Positions 17,451 through 26,135 of a DNA stretch of 64,000 nucleotides are shown here, piece by piece. The notes under the pieces were generated by a model. The model saw only the letters and a list, made by a program, of their open reading frames with translations. It was not told where the DNA came from and did no database searches. The translations under genes and the position numbers were made by a program. The stretch is taken from contig DASTWZ010000005.1 in the NCBI GenBank assembly GCA_035765635.1, positions 1-64,000 of the forward strand. The letters are read 5' to 3'. How positions within the stretch are numbered: position 1 is the stretch's first letter; each line of letters begins with the position of its first letter. This DNA comes from EW11 sp035765635 (GTDB lineage Bacteria > Verrucomicrobiota > Verrucomicrobiia > Opitutales > Opitutaceae).

Positions 17451-18605
17451 GCGTTCGCCTGCGGCAGCTGTGCGTGGCACCCATTTGTTCAGTACGGCTG
17501 TTTCCCGCAGACCCGCCTGCTCCAGAATCGCACGTTTCTCGCGCTGACCTTCATCCATGTAAGCGATCGTGCGGCATGAATCGTCGCTCGCGATTTGGAT
17601 TGGCGCAGTCGTCTCGCTCCGACCCGGGCTGGCGAGCCCGCCACGGGTTTGACTCCCGAGGGCCGCGATCATCGCCGGCGCGCGGTGCCACCAGCGCGGG
17701 TGACAGAAGACATCGAGAATCTCAGTCTTCGGCCACAACGGGTGACGCTGACGAGACGCGAGGCCAAGCACCGCGGGTCCATTGGCGTCGCGCAACACGA
17801 CCGTTTTCGGCAGCTCTCGCGCTGCGCCGTCGCCGCGCTCGTCGCGGAGCAATCGCAGCAACGGTTCCTCGCTCGAGCGACGCCCGATCAATTGCACACC
17901 CGCCAAGCGCACGACATCGCCGAAATCGCCCAGGCACAGCGGCGCTGCCGCCGCCCAGTGCGGCCAGTCGAGCGGCTCGATCACGCCTTCAGACGCGCCG
18001 AACCAGTCGCGTTCAAACTCCGAGCCTCCCCCGCCACGACAGTCATCGTCACTGCCACCGCGACAGTCATTGCCTCCACCACCACAATCATCGCCTTCGC
18101 CACCGCGACAATCATCGCGATCCATCCGTCGCCCACGCGTGCGTGCTTGATAATAGAATGCCATGTACCCGCTCCCCGGCTCGACCAACTCGAAACCGCG
18201 GCGGCGATAATACCGCCAGGCAATGCTGTCGAATTCCGTGCCAAGAAACACCGCCCGGCCGCCGCGCGCCCGAAACTCATTCATCGCCAGCTCCATCAAC
18301 AGCGAGCTTCCACCCGCACCGCGATCCGCCGGCGCCGTCCACACATGTCCGAGCAGCGCCACGCCGCCGGTTTCGATGATCATGATATTCGCGAACGGGA
18401 CACCCTCGCGGTGGAGCACGAAGAAGTTCGCGCCGACGCCGCAGTTTCGCCGCAGCAGTTCACTGTTCTGCCAGTTCCAAGGATCGCCCTTGTGCAGCAG
18501 CATCCGCTCGATCCGCTCCGCCCATTCATCATCGGGGCCTCGAATAACCGCAGCCGAAACCGGCTCACCCGTGCGAAGCCTGACCGTGCGAAGTGATTGA
18601 AACAT
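17421..18605 (-). CDS. GNAT-family N-acetyltransferase with Cys/Gly/Asp repeat linker
   Basis: A 394-residue protein. Residues about 10-152 form a GNAT fold with the acetyl-CoA loop VWTAPADRGAGGSSLLMEL and a late IAWRYYRRRGFELVEPGSGY. Residues about 162-196 are four tandem units of seven or eight residues with the pattern D-D-C-R-G-G-x-x, encoded by a roughly 24-bp DNA repeat. Residues about 197-394 form a second domain with no motif I can name with confidence. It might be a degenerate second GNAT half (ILDVFCHPRWW). The substrate is unknown. The Asp/Cys repeats could bind metal or simply be a slipped-strand expansion. The extreme 3' end has been duplicated downstream. Confidence 0.8.
   Translation of the reverse strand: MFQSLRTVRLRTGEPVSAAVIRGPDDEWAERIERMLLHKGDPWNWQNSELLRRNCGVGANFFVLHREGVPFANIMIIETGGVALLGHVWTAPADRGAGGSSLLMELAMNEFRARGGRAVFLGTEFDSIAWRYYRRRGFELVEPGSGYMAFYYQARTRGRRMDRDDCRGGEGDDCGGGGNDCRGGSDDDCRGGGGSEFERDWFGASEGVIEPLDWPHWAAAAPLCLGDFGDVVRLAGVQLIGRRSSEEPLLRLLRDERGDGAARELPKTVVLRDANGPAVLGLASRQRHPLWPKTEILDVFCHPRWWHRAPAMIAALGSQTRGGLASPGRSETTAPIQIASDDSCRTIAYMDEGQREKRAILEQAGLRETAVLNKWVPRTAAAGERMNVSVFTSD
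18031..18125 (-). repeat. In-frame ~24-bp tandem repeat in the acetyltransferase gene
   Basis: About four imperfect copies of a CCACCGCGACARTCATCG-containing unit (one shortened by three bases) encode DDCRGGEG, DDCGGGG, NDCRGGSD and DDCRGGGG. All length changes are multiples of three, so the frame is kept. Unit number is likely to vary between strains. Confidence 0.75.
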
Positions 18606-19253
18606 AGGGAAAACAAAGCTCCGAAATCACAAGCAGCGAAGTGGCTCCGAATCGCATCTGGAATTACAAAGCGGCCACCAGCTGCCGCTCAGGAGTCCTG
18701 GCAACAAAGCCTCAGGGCTGACCTGTAATTCGGCTCTGGTGGGAAAAACAAGTAGTCAGCATCGACCTGCAATGAATCGTGAATTCGTGATAACCTGCCG
18801 CAAAAATGTGATCGATAGTTTGCCGGCGTGAATTGCGTGCCAAGACAAGTGGGACTGGCTCGTTATCGATCCGATCGGAATCACGACGCTATAAAGTATA
18901 AAATGAAACTGTAGCCGCGAAAGGTACAGCGAAGCAAAGTCTCAGGGTTTCGATCACGACTATTTTTTAGCCGCAAAGAGGCTCACAAGATACGCAAAAA
19001 GGATTTTTGTTAGGCCGACGCGGCTCAGACATTCGCCGCTCGGGAGCGGTCTGGTTTTTTGGTTTGGAGTTACAAACCAATACCCCAACCGCGTTGTGGA
19101 GCGGCCATTCCGAGCGAGGTCGCAAACCCGAAATCCTCTTTGCGCTTTTTGCGCCTCCTTGCGGCTATAGCTTTTTTAAAACCGCTCTAATCCAACCCGG
19201 TTGTTTCGAAACGTTGAAGCAGAAGCAGACTCTCTTTCCTTCGGGGTTCGTTT
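18606..19253. other. Non-coding interval with a family A repeat
   Basis: This 648-bp gap lies between the acetyltransferase and the response regulator. The first 360 bp hold no credible ORF. They contain an AT-rich patch at about 18889-18906 (TATAAAGTATAAAAT) that could be a promoter box. The remainder is dominated by the family A element at 18967-19167. Confidence 0.6.
18967..19167. repeat. Family A palindromic repeat, copy 1 (~200 bp)
   Basis: The ends are TTAGCCGCAAAGAGG and GCGCCTCCTTGCGGCTA, which are complementary and have A-rich and T-rich inner flanks. The centre contains a second palindrome, TTGGTTTG/CAAACCAA at 19059-19080. Near-identical layout is seen at 46418-46622 and 58599-58793, and a half copy at 36498-36535. 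It is non-coding and resembles a miniature inverted-repeat element or a large dispersed palindromic repeat. Confidence 0.8.
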
Positions 19254-19913
19254 CTAGAATTTGCTGAAGCCTTTTTCTACGGCGTAGCGCATCAGCTCGG
19301 CTTGGGAATGGATGCCGAGCTTGTTCATGATGTGCTTGCGGTGGTCTTGGACCGACGAGGCTTTTAACCCGAGATACTCGGCGACTTCTTCGTTAGAGAG
19401 TCCTTTCCCGAGATAAACGAGAGCTTCTTGTTCGCGCTCGGAAAGCACCTTGTTGAAGAAAACCGGATCAGCGCCGATACGCGTGCGCATTTTCTGCACG
19501 GTGGACGAGAAGAACATGCCGCCGGCCAGCACGGAGCGAATCGCGAGGCGGAGCACTTCCGTGTCGTCGTTCTTGTGGACGAAGCCGGGGACGTTCGAAT
19601 GGAGCGCGCGGTAAAGAACGTAGTCTTCGCGGACCGAGGAAAGAATGAGCGCTTTTCGCTGCGAATTGCCCTGCATCCAACTGATGATCCAGTCGAGGGC
19701 GTTGCCATCGGGGAGTTCAAGATCGACGATCGCGAGATCGTAGGCTTCGGAGACCGACATTGCCGTTCGCGCCTCAGCCAGCGTCTTCGCCTCGACGATC
19801 GTGCATTTGGGAAATTCTTTCTGCAAATGCGTGCGCAGGAGTTCACGGAGGATCGTTTGGTCCTCCAAAATGAAAAAACGAAATTCAGCGCTTTCGAACG
19901 GTGGGGTCGACAC
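19254..19913 (-). CDS. NarL/LuxR-family response regulator
   Basis: The 219-residue protein has an N-terminal receiver (residues about 12-130; acidic pair in FFILEDQ, phospho-acceptor in AIVDLELPDGN, switch Lys in GFVHKNDD) and a C-terminal LuxR-type HTH (residues about 155-215; LSEREQEALVYLGKGLSNEE, SVQDHRKHIMNKLGI). It should bind DNA when phosphorylated. The start is a GTG at 19913. No kinase gene is adjacent, and the nearest is the hybrid kinase that begins at 24928, so its partner is uncertain. Confidence 0.9.
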   Translation of the reverse strand: MSTPPFESAEFRFFILEDQTILRELLRTHLQKEFPKCTIVEAKTLAEARTAMSVSEAYDLAIVDLELPDGNALDWIISWMQGNSQRKALILSSVREDYVLYRALHSNVPGFVHKNDDTEVLRLAIRSVLAGGMFFSSTVQKMRTRIGADPVFFNKVLSEREQEALVYLGKGLSNEEVAEYLGLKASSVQDHRKHIMNKLGIHSQAELMRYAVEKGFSKF

Positions 19914-20066
19914 GTGGGGGAAGAGTCCGGGATCGACTGCAGACAGGCCTGAGGGGTTCGTAAGATAACCTGGCCCAGCCGTTGATCAAGTGGACGATGC
20001 GAAGTGTGAAGGTTTTATATTTTGGTCGGGGTGAGTTATTTGTTAACGGCCAAAATGAGCCGTGAT

Positions 20067-20834
20067 TCAGAAAAGAAGTTGTCGCGAAAGCCGATGATTT
20101 GGGCCGCGCGCGACGCGTTCGCTCGGAGCGCTGTAGGGCTGGCGGCGATAGCCTCCGCGATTCGGGTCGGACGCGCACTTGATCTGGTAATTCTGCATGC
20201 GTTCGAAGAGTTGGAGCAATTGGTCTGGCAGCGTGTAGCGATCGAAGCCGGTGCGATCGAGGGCCACGAGAAGCTCGTGCGTCGCCTCCAGCGTCGACAG
20301 GCAGCCTTCCTTTGGTTGCTGCTTGATGACGAAACGACTCGGGCCGCTCGGGCTAAACATGATGCGCGGCAGACGTTGCAGGGAAGGACTGAGCCGCAGC
20401 ATTTTTCGGGCACCGCTCCAGGTCGCATCGAGAAGGAAAACCACGAGCTGGCGTGAGCCGATTTCTTCGCCGCGGAGTTCACCGCGCGAAAGGTTTCTGG
20501 CGCTGGCGCCGGGATAGAGCAGAACGGGAAAATTATTCGGATCGGCGATCAGGGCCTGGACGCGCTCGTCGCGGTCGAATTCCACGCCCATGTGAATTTC
20601 ACTGTTACTGAGGCAAAGGTGGGTGAGCCGTCCGGTCCCGGCTTTCTCTTCCTTGAATTCTTTCGGATGCATCAGAAAGACGAACTTTGTCTTCGTCGGC
20701 ATCGCGGTGATGGATTCGCACCAGCAGAGGGCCTGCGGCCAAAAGCAGCGATAACACATCTCGCGGCTCATGCGTGTCGGAAGGGTTCGGCCGGGCAAAA
20801 AGGCATGTCGTTCGATTGAATCGGACGCATTCAT
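20067..20834 (-). CDS. DTW-domain protein, probable tRNA-uridine aminocarboxypropyltransferase
   Basis: The protein shows the DTW-family signature: Cys cluster CYRCFWPQALCWC near residue 30, the DATW motif in FLLDATWSGARKM, and QPKEGCLSTLEAT. Characterised members (TapT/DTWD type) transfer the aminocarboxypropyl group of S-adenosylmethionine to U47 or D20 of tRNA. I chose the ATG at 20834 (255 residues). An open frame continues to 20903, but its extra residues (PCQLPAKVDPRG) look like intergenic sequence. The gene lies just left of, and opposite to, tRNA-Glu. The C-terminal 30 residues are basic and poorly conserved in style. Confidence 0.85.
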   Translation of the reverse strand: MNASDSIERHAFLPGRTLPTRMSREMCYRCFWPQALCWCESITAMPTKTKFVFLMHPKEFKEEKAGTGRLTHLCLSNSEIHMGVEFDRDERVQALIADPNNFPVLLYPGASARNLSRGELRGEEIGSRQLVVFLLDATWSGARKMLRLSPSLQRLPRIMFSPSGPSRFVIKQQPKEGCLSTLEATHELLVALDRTGFDRYTLPDQLLQLFERMQNYQIKCASDPNRGGYRRQPYSAPSERVARGPNHRLSRQLLF

Positions 20835-20922
20835 CTGGGCAATGAAATCGTCACCGCGCGGGTCTACCTTAGCGGGGAGTTGACAGGGGCATAAATCCCC
20901 CAACTCTCACCCGTCCGCAGCC

Positions 20923-20997
20923 GCCCTCATCGTCTATCGGTTAGGACAGGAGATTCTCAATCTTCAAAGCGGGGTTCGATTCCCCGTGGGGGCGCCA
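20923..20997 (+). tRNA. tRNA-Glu (anticodon CTC)
   Basis: A full cloverleaf can be drawn: acceptor GCCCTCA pairs with TGGGGGC (20987-20993), a GTC/GAC D-stem, anticodon stem GGAGA/TCTTC with loop TTCTCAA (anticodon CTC), T-arm CGGGG-TTCGATT-CCCCG, and an encoded CCA at 20995-20997. It reads GAG codons. Confidence 0.95.
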
Positions 20998-21334
20998 GTC
21001 TTCGCTTAGCGAAGCGCGGGCGGAGACGGTGTTGCCGAAGTGCGCAGCACGTAGGCGGACGATTGGCGGGCGGAAAGCTTCGACTGGGCAAGCCGACAGC
21101 GCGCTTCGCCCAGAGAGGGTAAGAATTTTAGGACGGGGGGGTTAGTCGGAACTCGTGGGTACAAGGCCTCGCTCAGAGGGATGAGGATGGACGGCCGGGT
21201 GACCGGCGCTCCGTTGGCTCGCTGGACAAAACACCACGAGAAAAGCCGAGTTTCTCCGCATCCTTTGCCTTCAGCTTTCGCTTTCTTTCAGCCTTCAGCC
21301 TTCGCCCTCCTTCAGCCTTCGCTTTCTTTCAGCC
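20998..21334. other. Non-coding interval after tRNA-Glu
   Basis: Directly after the tRNA is a small hairpin (CTTCGC at 21000-21005 with GCGAAG at 21009-21014) without a T-tract, then GGCGGA-rich sequence. From 21266 a C-rich version of the family C 7-nt repeat runs up to the end of the hybrid kinase gene. I see no credible ORF. Confidence 0.5.
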
Positions 21335-21342
21335 CTATCCCA
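21266..21342. repeat. Family C simple repeat (GAAGGCK-type), copy 1
   Basis: On the minus strand this reads as repeated GAAGGCT/GAAAG units (on plus, CCTTCAG and CTTTCAG strings). It abuts and slightly overlaps the stop codon of the hybrid kinase gene at 21335-21337. Related tracts occur at 38457-38518 and 50247-50290. Confidence 0.65.
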
Positions 21343-24300
21343 CCGTCTGCCCCAGCGCGCGATCCCGCGCGGCCTCGGCCAGATCGTCGAGCATCGGGGC
21401 GATCACCGACACGAGTCGCGCGGTGTCTTCTTTGCGCTTCGCGAGCACCGCGTCCTCCAGCAACGACAACTGCTCGGATATGTTCATCGCCTGGACGGCC
21501 AGCACGCGCGAGCGGAAGGCATGCACGGCCCGCGCCGACTCATCGACCGACTCCTCTGAGTCGATCATCGCCAGCACACGCGCCCAAACGCGCGGCAGGT
21601 CGTCCGCGTACTCCGCGAGCTGTTGGCGGCCGTTCTTCAATCGCAGAATCATCGTGAAATCGCAGTCCACCGTGCGCACGTCGATCGATCGCTTCGCGGC
21701 AAATCCACCGACCGCGCTCATGATTGCCGCCTGTATTTTTCTCTTGGATACCGGCTTGGTCACGAAGCCAGTGATGCCCGCGGCCTTCGCCTGCTCCATT
21801 TTTTCCGGAGTCGAATAGGCCGTCACTGCGATGATGGGCGGCTTCGGATCGCTCAGCACGGTCAGCATCTCACGAGCGAGTTCAACGCCATTGGTGTCCG
21901 GCAACATGAAGTCGGTGAGAATGAGATCGTAGGTTCCGCTGCGCACGCAATTCAGCGCCGAGGCGCCATCGCTCGCCCAATCCACCTCATAACCCAGCTG
22001 TCCCAGGATGCTGCCGAGCACGAGGCGGTTGTATGGCTCGTCCTCGATGCCGAGCGCGCGCGAGGTCTTTTCCGCGGGCAAGTCGACCACGTCGTCGACC
22101 GGCGGCGTGCCTTCAGGCAAATGCAATTCGAGACGAAACTCCGTTAGACCCTCGTGGCTGGTCGCATCCAGCGAACCGCCCATCGCATTCGCGATTCGGC
22201 GCGACACCGCCAGACCCAGGCCGGTGCCGCTGATCTTCCGCCGTTTGGCGTCCTCGCCGCGCACATAGCCTTCGAAAATGCGGGAAAGCTCCTCCGCCGG
22301 AATGGTCGGGCCGGTATTGAGAACGCGGATACGCAGGTCGGAGACTCCGCCCGCGCCGGGAGTAACGTCCGCGCTGAGCCGCGCCGCCTGCGGGATGCCG
22401 TACTTCAACGCATTCGAAACGAGGTTGGTCACGATCTGCCGCATCTTGCCGCAATCGCCGCGCACCCAGTGCGGCTGCTCGGGCAACTGCAGCGTGCAGC
22501 GGGTCAACCCCGCATCGACCGCGCGGGCCGCGCCCTCGACGGCCTGCACGAATTCGAACACTTCCTCGTTCAACTGAATCTCGCCGCGATCGATCCGCGA
22601 AAAATCGAGGATGTCGTCCAAGATCGAGCGCAGCTGATCGGCGCACCCGCGCAGCGTTTTCAACAGCATGCGCTCGCGTGGCGCCACGGCATTGGACGGC
22701 GCGTTTTCCACAATCTCGCACAAACCAACGACGCCGTTGAGCGGGTTGCGAATCTCGTGGCTCATCATCGAGAAAAACTCCTCGCGTGCCTGCTGCGCCT
22801 TGCGCAATTGGGCCGTGCGCTGCTCGACCACGTCTTCGAGTTCGGAAGCGCGAAGTTCGAGCCGCGCCGTCCGCCAGCGAACGCCGCCCCAGACGAGCGC
22901 CCCCACACCAAGCGCATACAAGAGCGCTCCCGGCCAATCGGCCCACCACGGCCGGGCGCGGCGGATGGACAGCTCCGAATTCACCACCGTGCCCGCCCAC
23001 GAACTGCGAAGATCGATTCTGGTTTTGCCCCAATCAAGACGTGGCACCGAAACGCGCGCCCCGAGCGGCAGGTCCTGCCACGGCCCGCCGGAAATGCGGA
23101 AATCGAGCGATGGATTGCGCCACGGGCTGAAGCGCCCCGGCGGCGTGGCCAGGTCGACATTGTTTTCGTCCGCGGGGATCTGCTCTTCACTGGCATAGTT
23201 GCGCCCATCGCGCCCGCGCAGCGTCACGGCGATCTGCGGTTCCCCCAGCCTATCCGCGTCCTTGACCGATAGCACCAGACCCGGACCCACGACCAGCAGT
23301 CGACCTTCGCTCACCGCCAGGCGCGTCGGCGCGTTGGGCAACGGCAGATCGAGGGGAGTCCATTGAAATTTCTCATCGAACGTGCCGACCCACGAAAGGC
23401 TGTCGGGCGTTTGTACCAGCGCGCACAGTTTTCCCTTCCACTCGACGACACTGAGCAATTCGGAAAACGGCAGCGTACCCCGGAACTGTCCCATCTCGTT
23501 ATAGAGATTTCGTTCGGAATCCACGGCGATGCATCCCGCTCCATAACCGCCGACATGAGTCAGGCCGCTGCCAAATTTTCCGATCAGTTTTCCTTCCTTG
23601 GAAAACCAAACCGCGCCCGAAGAAGTGCCGACCAGAATGCCCCTCGCGGAGACCCCGATGGAATTCGCCGTCGAGTCGAGTTCGAGCCGGATCCCATTGC
23701 TCGATTTCAAATCGACGATGGTCACGCCCTCGGGTTGCAGGGCGACGACTCGCGTCGACTCGAGCGTTTCCAGTTCATAGACTTGTCGCCCGATCAGCTC
23801 GATGCTGCTCCCCTGATATTCCAGTTTTCCCCAAAGGCCCTGCACCACGCCTCCGAGCGGCGTGACGGCCATGCTCGACGGTTTCTCCGGCCAGTCTCGA
23901 GCGACGCCGTTTTCGTCCACGACCGCTCCGGCAGACAGACCGATCAGAGTACGGCCGTTAATGTTCTTCGCGAAAGAGATTTCCCCGACCGGCAGACTCG
24001 AAAATTCAAAGCGCGACGGCTCAGGCATCATGTAAAGGCCGCTCGTCGCGTAGATCAAAAGCCCCTCTTTCACGATTTTGACCGAGGCGTTTGTTCCACC
24101 GATCTGCTCCGGCGTCACGCGCCAGAGGAGTTCGCCCGTGGCGAAATTGTAACCTCGAAGTCCGCCATAGTAGGTGCTGACGACCAGCGTGTCCTGAACT
24201 CGATTCGCGCTGATCAACGCTTCGCCGAGAAGCATTCTGGTGTCTGCCTGGAGGAGAGGCACCTCACCCGTTGGCCCCTCCAGGAAAATGCCATCGCTCG

Positions 24301-24928
24301 AGGCCATCAAAATGCGTCCGTCGCCGAGTTCCTGCGCCGTTGGCACCTGCCTCCCGGAGGCCCACGGAAACCGCTCCTGCGCCGAAACGAGCTTTTGTTC
24401 GTTTTCGTTCCAAACAAAGATTCCGTCTTGAGAGGCAAAGAGATACATCTGCCCGCCGAGAACATGAACGTAATAATTTTCGTTCTCCAATGACGGCGTG
24501 AACACCCGTTTCACACCCCCATCCGCGTCGACATGATAAGTGCCGCGGTGGCCCGAAATCAGGGCCGAGCTACCAATGGCTTCCGCGGAGCAAAAAGTGT
24601 CGTCGATGTGCAGATCCCGCCACTGCCCACCCTCAAAATAATAGCAAAGTCCCGGCCCCGCTGCGATTAAACCGCGCCCAAAAGGAACAAGATACTGCAC
24701 GGCAGTGAGACCAGGAGTGCGAATGCTGGTCCATCCCCGCTGTTCCGTCACCGCGATCCCCTGCGCGGACCCCACGACCCAGCCGTCCGACGTTTGAACA
24801 ACTGCATTAACCTGACGCGTTTGCTCCGGCAACCCCTCGACCCGAAAAACGCGGGGTGCGTGGGCGAAGCACACGCCATGCAAAAATGCAAACGCGACAA
24901 ACACCCAGTGCCTAGGGGAAAGGTACAT
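21335..24928 (-). CDS. Hybrid sensor histidine kinase with periplasmic propeller-like sensor, receiver and Hpt domains
   Basis: The 1197-residue protein starts with a signal segment (MYLSPRHWVFVAFAFLHGV). Residues about 25-600 are a periplasmic beta-rich sensor of two-component-propeller type (DGWVVGSAQG, DGRILMASSDG, ARGILVGTSSGAV), followed by a Y_Y_Y-like module (residues about 560-650). A transmembrane helix lies near residues 660-680, then a short coiled coil. The kinase core has HisKA with His724 (MMSHEIRNPLNG) and an ATPase domain (NLVSNALKYG, GTGLGLAV). Next are a receiver with phospho-acceptor Asp1006 (LILTDFMLPD) and a C-terminal Hpt-like helix with His1136 (AVHAFRS). The complete phosphorelay suggests output through a separate regulator. 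It diverges from the peptide/YcaO genes with only 76 bp between starts, so it may sense their product. Confidence 0.9.
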   Translation of the reverse strand: MYLSPRHWVFVAFAFLHGVCFAHAPRVFRVEGLPEQTRQVNAVVQTSDGWVVGSAQGIAVTEQRGWTSIRTPGLTAVQYLVPFGRGLIAAGPGLCYYFEGGQWRDLHIDDTFCSAEAIGSSALISGHRGTYHVDADGGVKRVFTPSLENENYYVHVLGGQMYLFASQDGIFVWNENEQKLVSAQERFPWASGRQVPTAQELGDGRILMASSDGIFLEGPTGEVPLLQADTRMLLGEALISANRVQDTLVVSTYYGGLRGYNFATGELLWRVTPEQIGGTNASVKIVKEGLLIYATSGLYMMPEPSRFEFSSLPVGEISFAKNINGRTLIGLSAGAVVDENGVARDWPEKPSSMAVTPLGGVVQGLWGKLEYQGSSIELIGRQVYELETLESTRVVALQPEGVTIVDLKSSNGIRLELDSTANSIGVSARGILVGTSSGAVWFSKEGKLIGKFGSGLTHVGGYGAGCIAVDSERNLYNEMGQFRGTLPFSELLSVVEWKGKLCALVQTPDSLSWVGTFDEKFQWTPLDLPLPNAPTRLAVSEGRLLVVGPGLVLSVKDADRLGEPQIAVTLRGRDGRNYASEEQIPADENNVDLATPPGRFSPWRNPSLDFRISGGPWQDLPLGARVSVPRLDWGKTRIDLRSSWAGTVVNSELSIRRARPWWADWPGALLYALGVGALVWGGVRWRTARLELRASELEDVVEQRTAQLRKAQQAREEFFSMMSHEIRNPLNGVVGLCEIVENAPSNAVAPRERMLLKTLRGCADQLRSILDDILDFSRIDRGEIQLNEEVFEFVQAVEGAARAVDAGLTRCTLQLPEQPHWVRGDCGKMRQIVTNLVSNALKYGIPQAARLSADVTPGAGGVSDLRIRVLNTGPTIPAEELSRIFEGYVRGEDAKRRKISGTGLGLAVSRRIANAMGGSLDATSHEGLTEFRLELHLPEGTPPVDDVVDLPAEKTSRALGIEDEPYNRLVLGSILGQLGYEVDWASDGASALNCVRSGTYDLILTDFMLPDTNGVELAREMLTVLSDPKPPIIAVTAYSTPEKMEQAKAAGITGFVTKPVSKRKIQAAIMSAVGGFAAKRSIDVRTVDCDFTMILRLKNGRQQLAEYADDLPRVWARVLAMIDSEESVDESARAVHAFRSRVLAVQAMNISEQLSLLEDAVLAKRKEDTARLVSVIAPMLDDLAEAARDRALGQTVG

Positions 24929-25004
24929 TTAGACAGGGGGAAAAGCAGGACTGAGGTTTCGGGAATTCAACGGCACTTTTTGCACCGAAATTAAACATCC
25001 AAAA

Positions 25005-25181
25005 ATGAAAAACACTCACTCCCTCGCCTCCGCCGTCAAAGCCGTTCTCGCTGTTGTTCTCTTCTCGCTCGGTTTCTCCCGCGCCGCCGCGCATGTTGAC
25101 CCGACCGCAAACTCGACGACCCAAGTCAGTCACGAGACGATCGTGAGCTACGACGCTCCCAGCTGCATCAGCCCTCGCTAA
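25005..25181 (+). CDS. Small secreted peptide, candidate precursor upstream of a YcaO gene
   Basis: A 58-codon ORF starts at ATG 25005 and ends with TAA at 25179-25181. The peptide has a textbook Sec signal: basic start (MKNTHSLASAVK), hydrophobic core (AVLAVVLFSLGF) and an SRAAA cleavage region. The predicted mature part is about 29 residues (HVDPTANSTTQVSHETIVSY then DAPSCISPR), rich in Ser/Thr with one Cys near the end. It lies 33 nt upstream of the YcaO-domain gene on the same strand and 76 bp from the divergent sensor kinase, an arrangement expected of a modified or signalling peptide. Ser, Thr and Cys are the residues YcaO enzymes act on. Its faint resemblance to UrcA-type small secreted proteins (ETIVSYD) is the main alternative. 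Translation is not proven. Confidence 0.6.
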   Translation: MKNTHSLASAVKAVLAVVLFSLGFSRAAAHVDPTANSTTQVSHETIVSYDAPSCISPR

Positions 25182-25214
25182 GTTTTTCATTCGTTTAGGT
25201 CGATAACCGTAAGC

Positions 25215-26093
25215 ATGCTCTCACTGGCGCCAATTCGCTACCGCACTGTTTTCGCAGAACACGGCGGGCCAGTCGCTCAGGTTCAGGCCGGAAAATTTTC
25301 CGTCTTCGACGCCGAGCGATATCAGGCGCTGGCATTCCTCAAGCCGGAACTCGCCGAAAACAAGCCACAAAATATCTTGTACGGCGCTGCTGACGGTTCG
25401 GGGTCATCGAGCAATCCCTCGGTCGCTCAGCACATTGCAATCTCCGAAGCCCTCGAACGTTGGGCCTTTTTGGAGACGCATCGCAGCGGTGGGAATAAAT
25501 ACGGGTTTAATGTCGATCACTGCTCGAATGGAATGGCCGCCTTCCCAGGCTTTAGATGGCAGGCACGCCGTCGGGCCAAATTCGAAGCCCTCGAGCGTTT
25601 TGCCGTGATTGGTTGGTGGGACAAGCGTCTGAACGCGACCGTCCACCGGTCCCCCTATCCCGGCGTCGGCTTGGTTCGTATCGAGCATCTTCAGAACAAA
25701 GGAGAAGTCGTAATTCTCTATCATAAAGCAGCAAACGGAGCTGTTGCTTACGCGCATGCCGCGGGAAGCAGCTTGGCCAGTGCCACGGCGAAAGCCGCCG
25801 TCGAACTTGTGCGCACCGAGTTGGTGATCGCGCGCCATCGGGCCTGCGGAGCTCTCGCCCCGGTGACCGATTATTTCGAGCGCCGTTGCCTTCATTTCGC
25901 GTCCCCGGAAGGTCACGCGGAATTCCTCGAACGCCTCCATTCGCGCACCGAGAAGCCCGCTCCAAGATGGAATGTCATTTTCGATGGCGAGATTCCAGGT
26001 CCTTGGTCCCAATGGGCCACCGTGTGGCGCCATTGTGTCGAGATGCCGACTTACGCGTTTCTCGACCGGAAACAGAACTTCTTCTTCTGGTAA
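25215..26093 (+). CDS. Stand-alone YcaO-like protein
   Basis: The 292-residue protein fits the YcaO fold: ISEALERW (residues 76-83) matches the family EAxER helix, SNGMAA (104-109) matches the S-T/N-G-x-A-A turn, EALERFAVIGWW (124-135) matches the ELxERDAxxxWW helix, and the AHAAGSSLASATAKAAVELV segment (from 180) with R200/E202 matches the third ATP-site helix. YcaO enzymes use ATP to activate peptide backbone amides, making azolines, thioamides or amidines in ribosomal peptides or proteins. This one is short, lacks a fused ThiF/E1 domain and has no dehydrogenase or partner nearby. The gene follows a small secreted-peptide ORF by 33 nt. Target and chemistry are unknown. The fold assignment is fairly firm by motif, but RiPP function is inference. 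Confidence 0.75.
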   Translation: MLSLAPIRYRTVFAEHGGPVAQVQAGKFSVFDAERYQALAFLKPELAENKPQNILYGAADGSGSSSNPSVAQHIAISEALERWAFLETHRSGGNKYGFNVDHCSNGMAAFPGFRWQARRRAKFEALERFAVIGWWDKRLNATVHRSPYPGVGLVRIEHLQNKGEVVILYHKAANGAVAYAHAAGSSLASATAKAAVELVRTELVIARHRACGALAPVTDYFERRCLHFASPEGHAEFLERLHSRTEKPAPRWNVIFDGEIPGPWSQWATVWRHCVEMPTYAFLDRKQNFFFW

Positions 26094-26103
26094 TTTCCAG
26101 CCC

Positions 26104-26120
26104 GCGCTCGCGCCGAGCGC
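26104..26120. terminator. Hairpin between convergent genes
   Basis: GCGCTCG (26104-26110) pairs perfectly with CGAGCGC (26114-26120) around a 3-nt loop. It lies in the 42-bp gap between the YcaO gene and the oppositely oriented receiver gene. There is no T-tract, so termination is only suggested by position. Confidence 0.4.
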
Positions 26121-26135
26121 GTAACCTTAACTAGC

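Noticed and set aside
18031..18125. CRISPR-like spacing of short repeats
   Set aside because: The units are in frame in a coding gene with no unique spacers and no cas genes nearby.
19007..19267. A plus-strand ORF of 86 codons
   Set aside because: It lies within the family A repeat and overlaps the stop region of the response regulator. The composition is not coding-like.
20998..21115. Second tRNA or tRNA-like gene after tRNA-Glu
   Set aside because: The GC-rich hairpins there do not form a cloverleaf with an anticodon arm.
25005..25181. UrcA-type small protein as identity of the peptide
   Set aside because: It is only loosely similar around ETIVSYD, lacks the usual C-terminal half, and no frameshifted continuation is open downstream. 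It is kept as an alternative, not a call.
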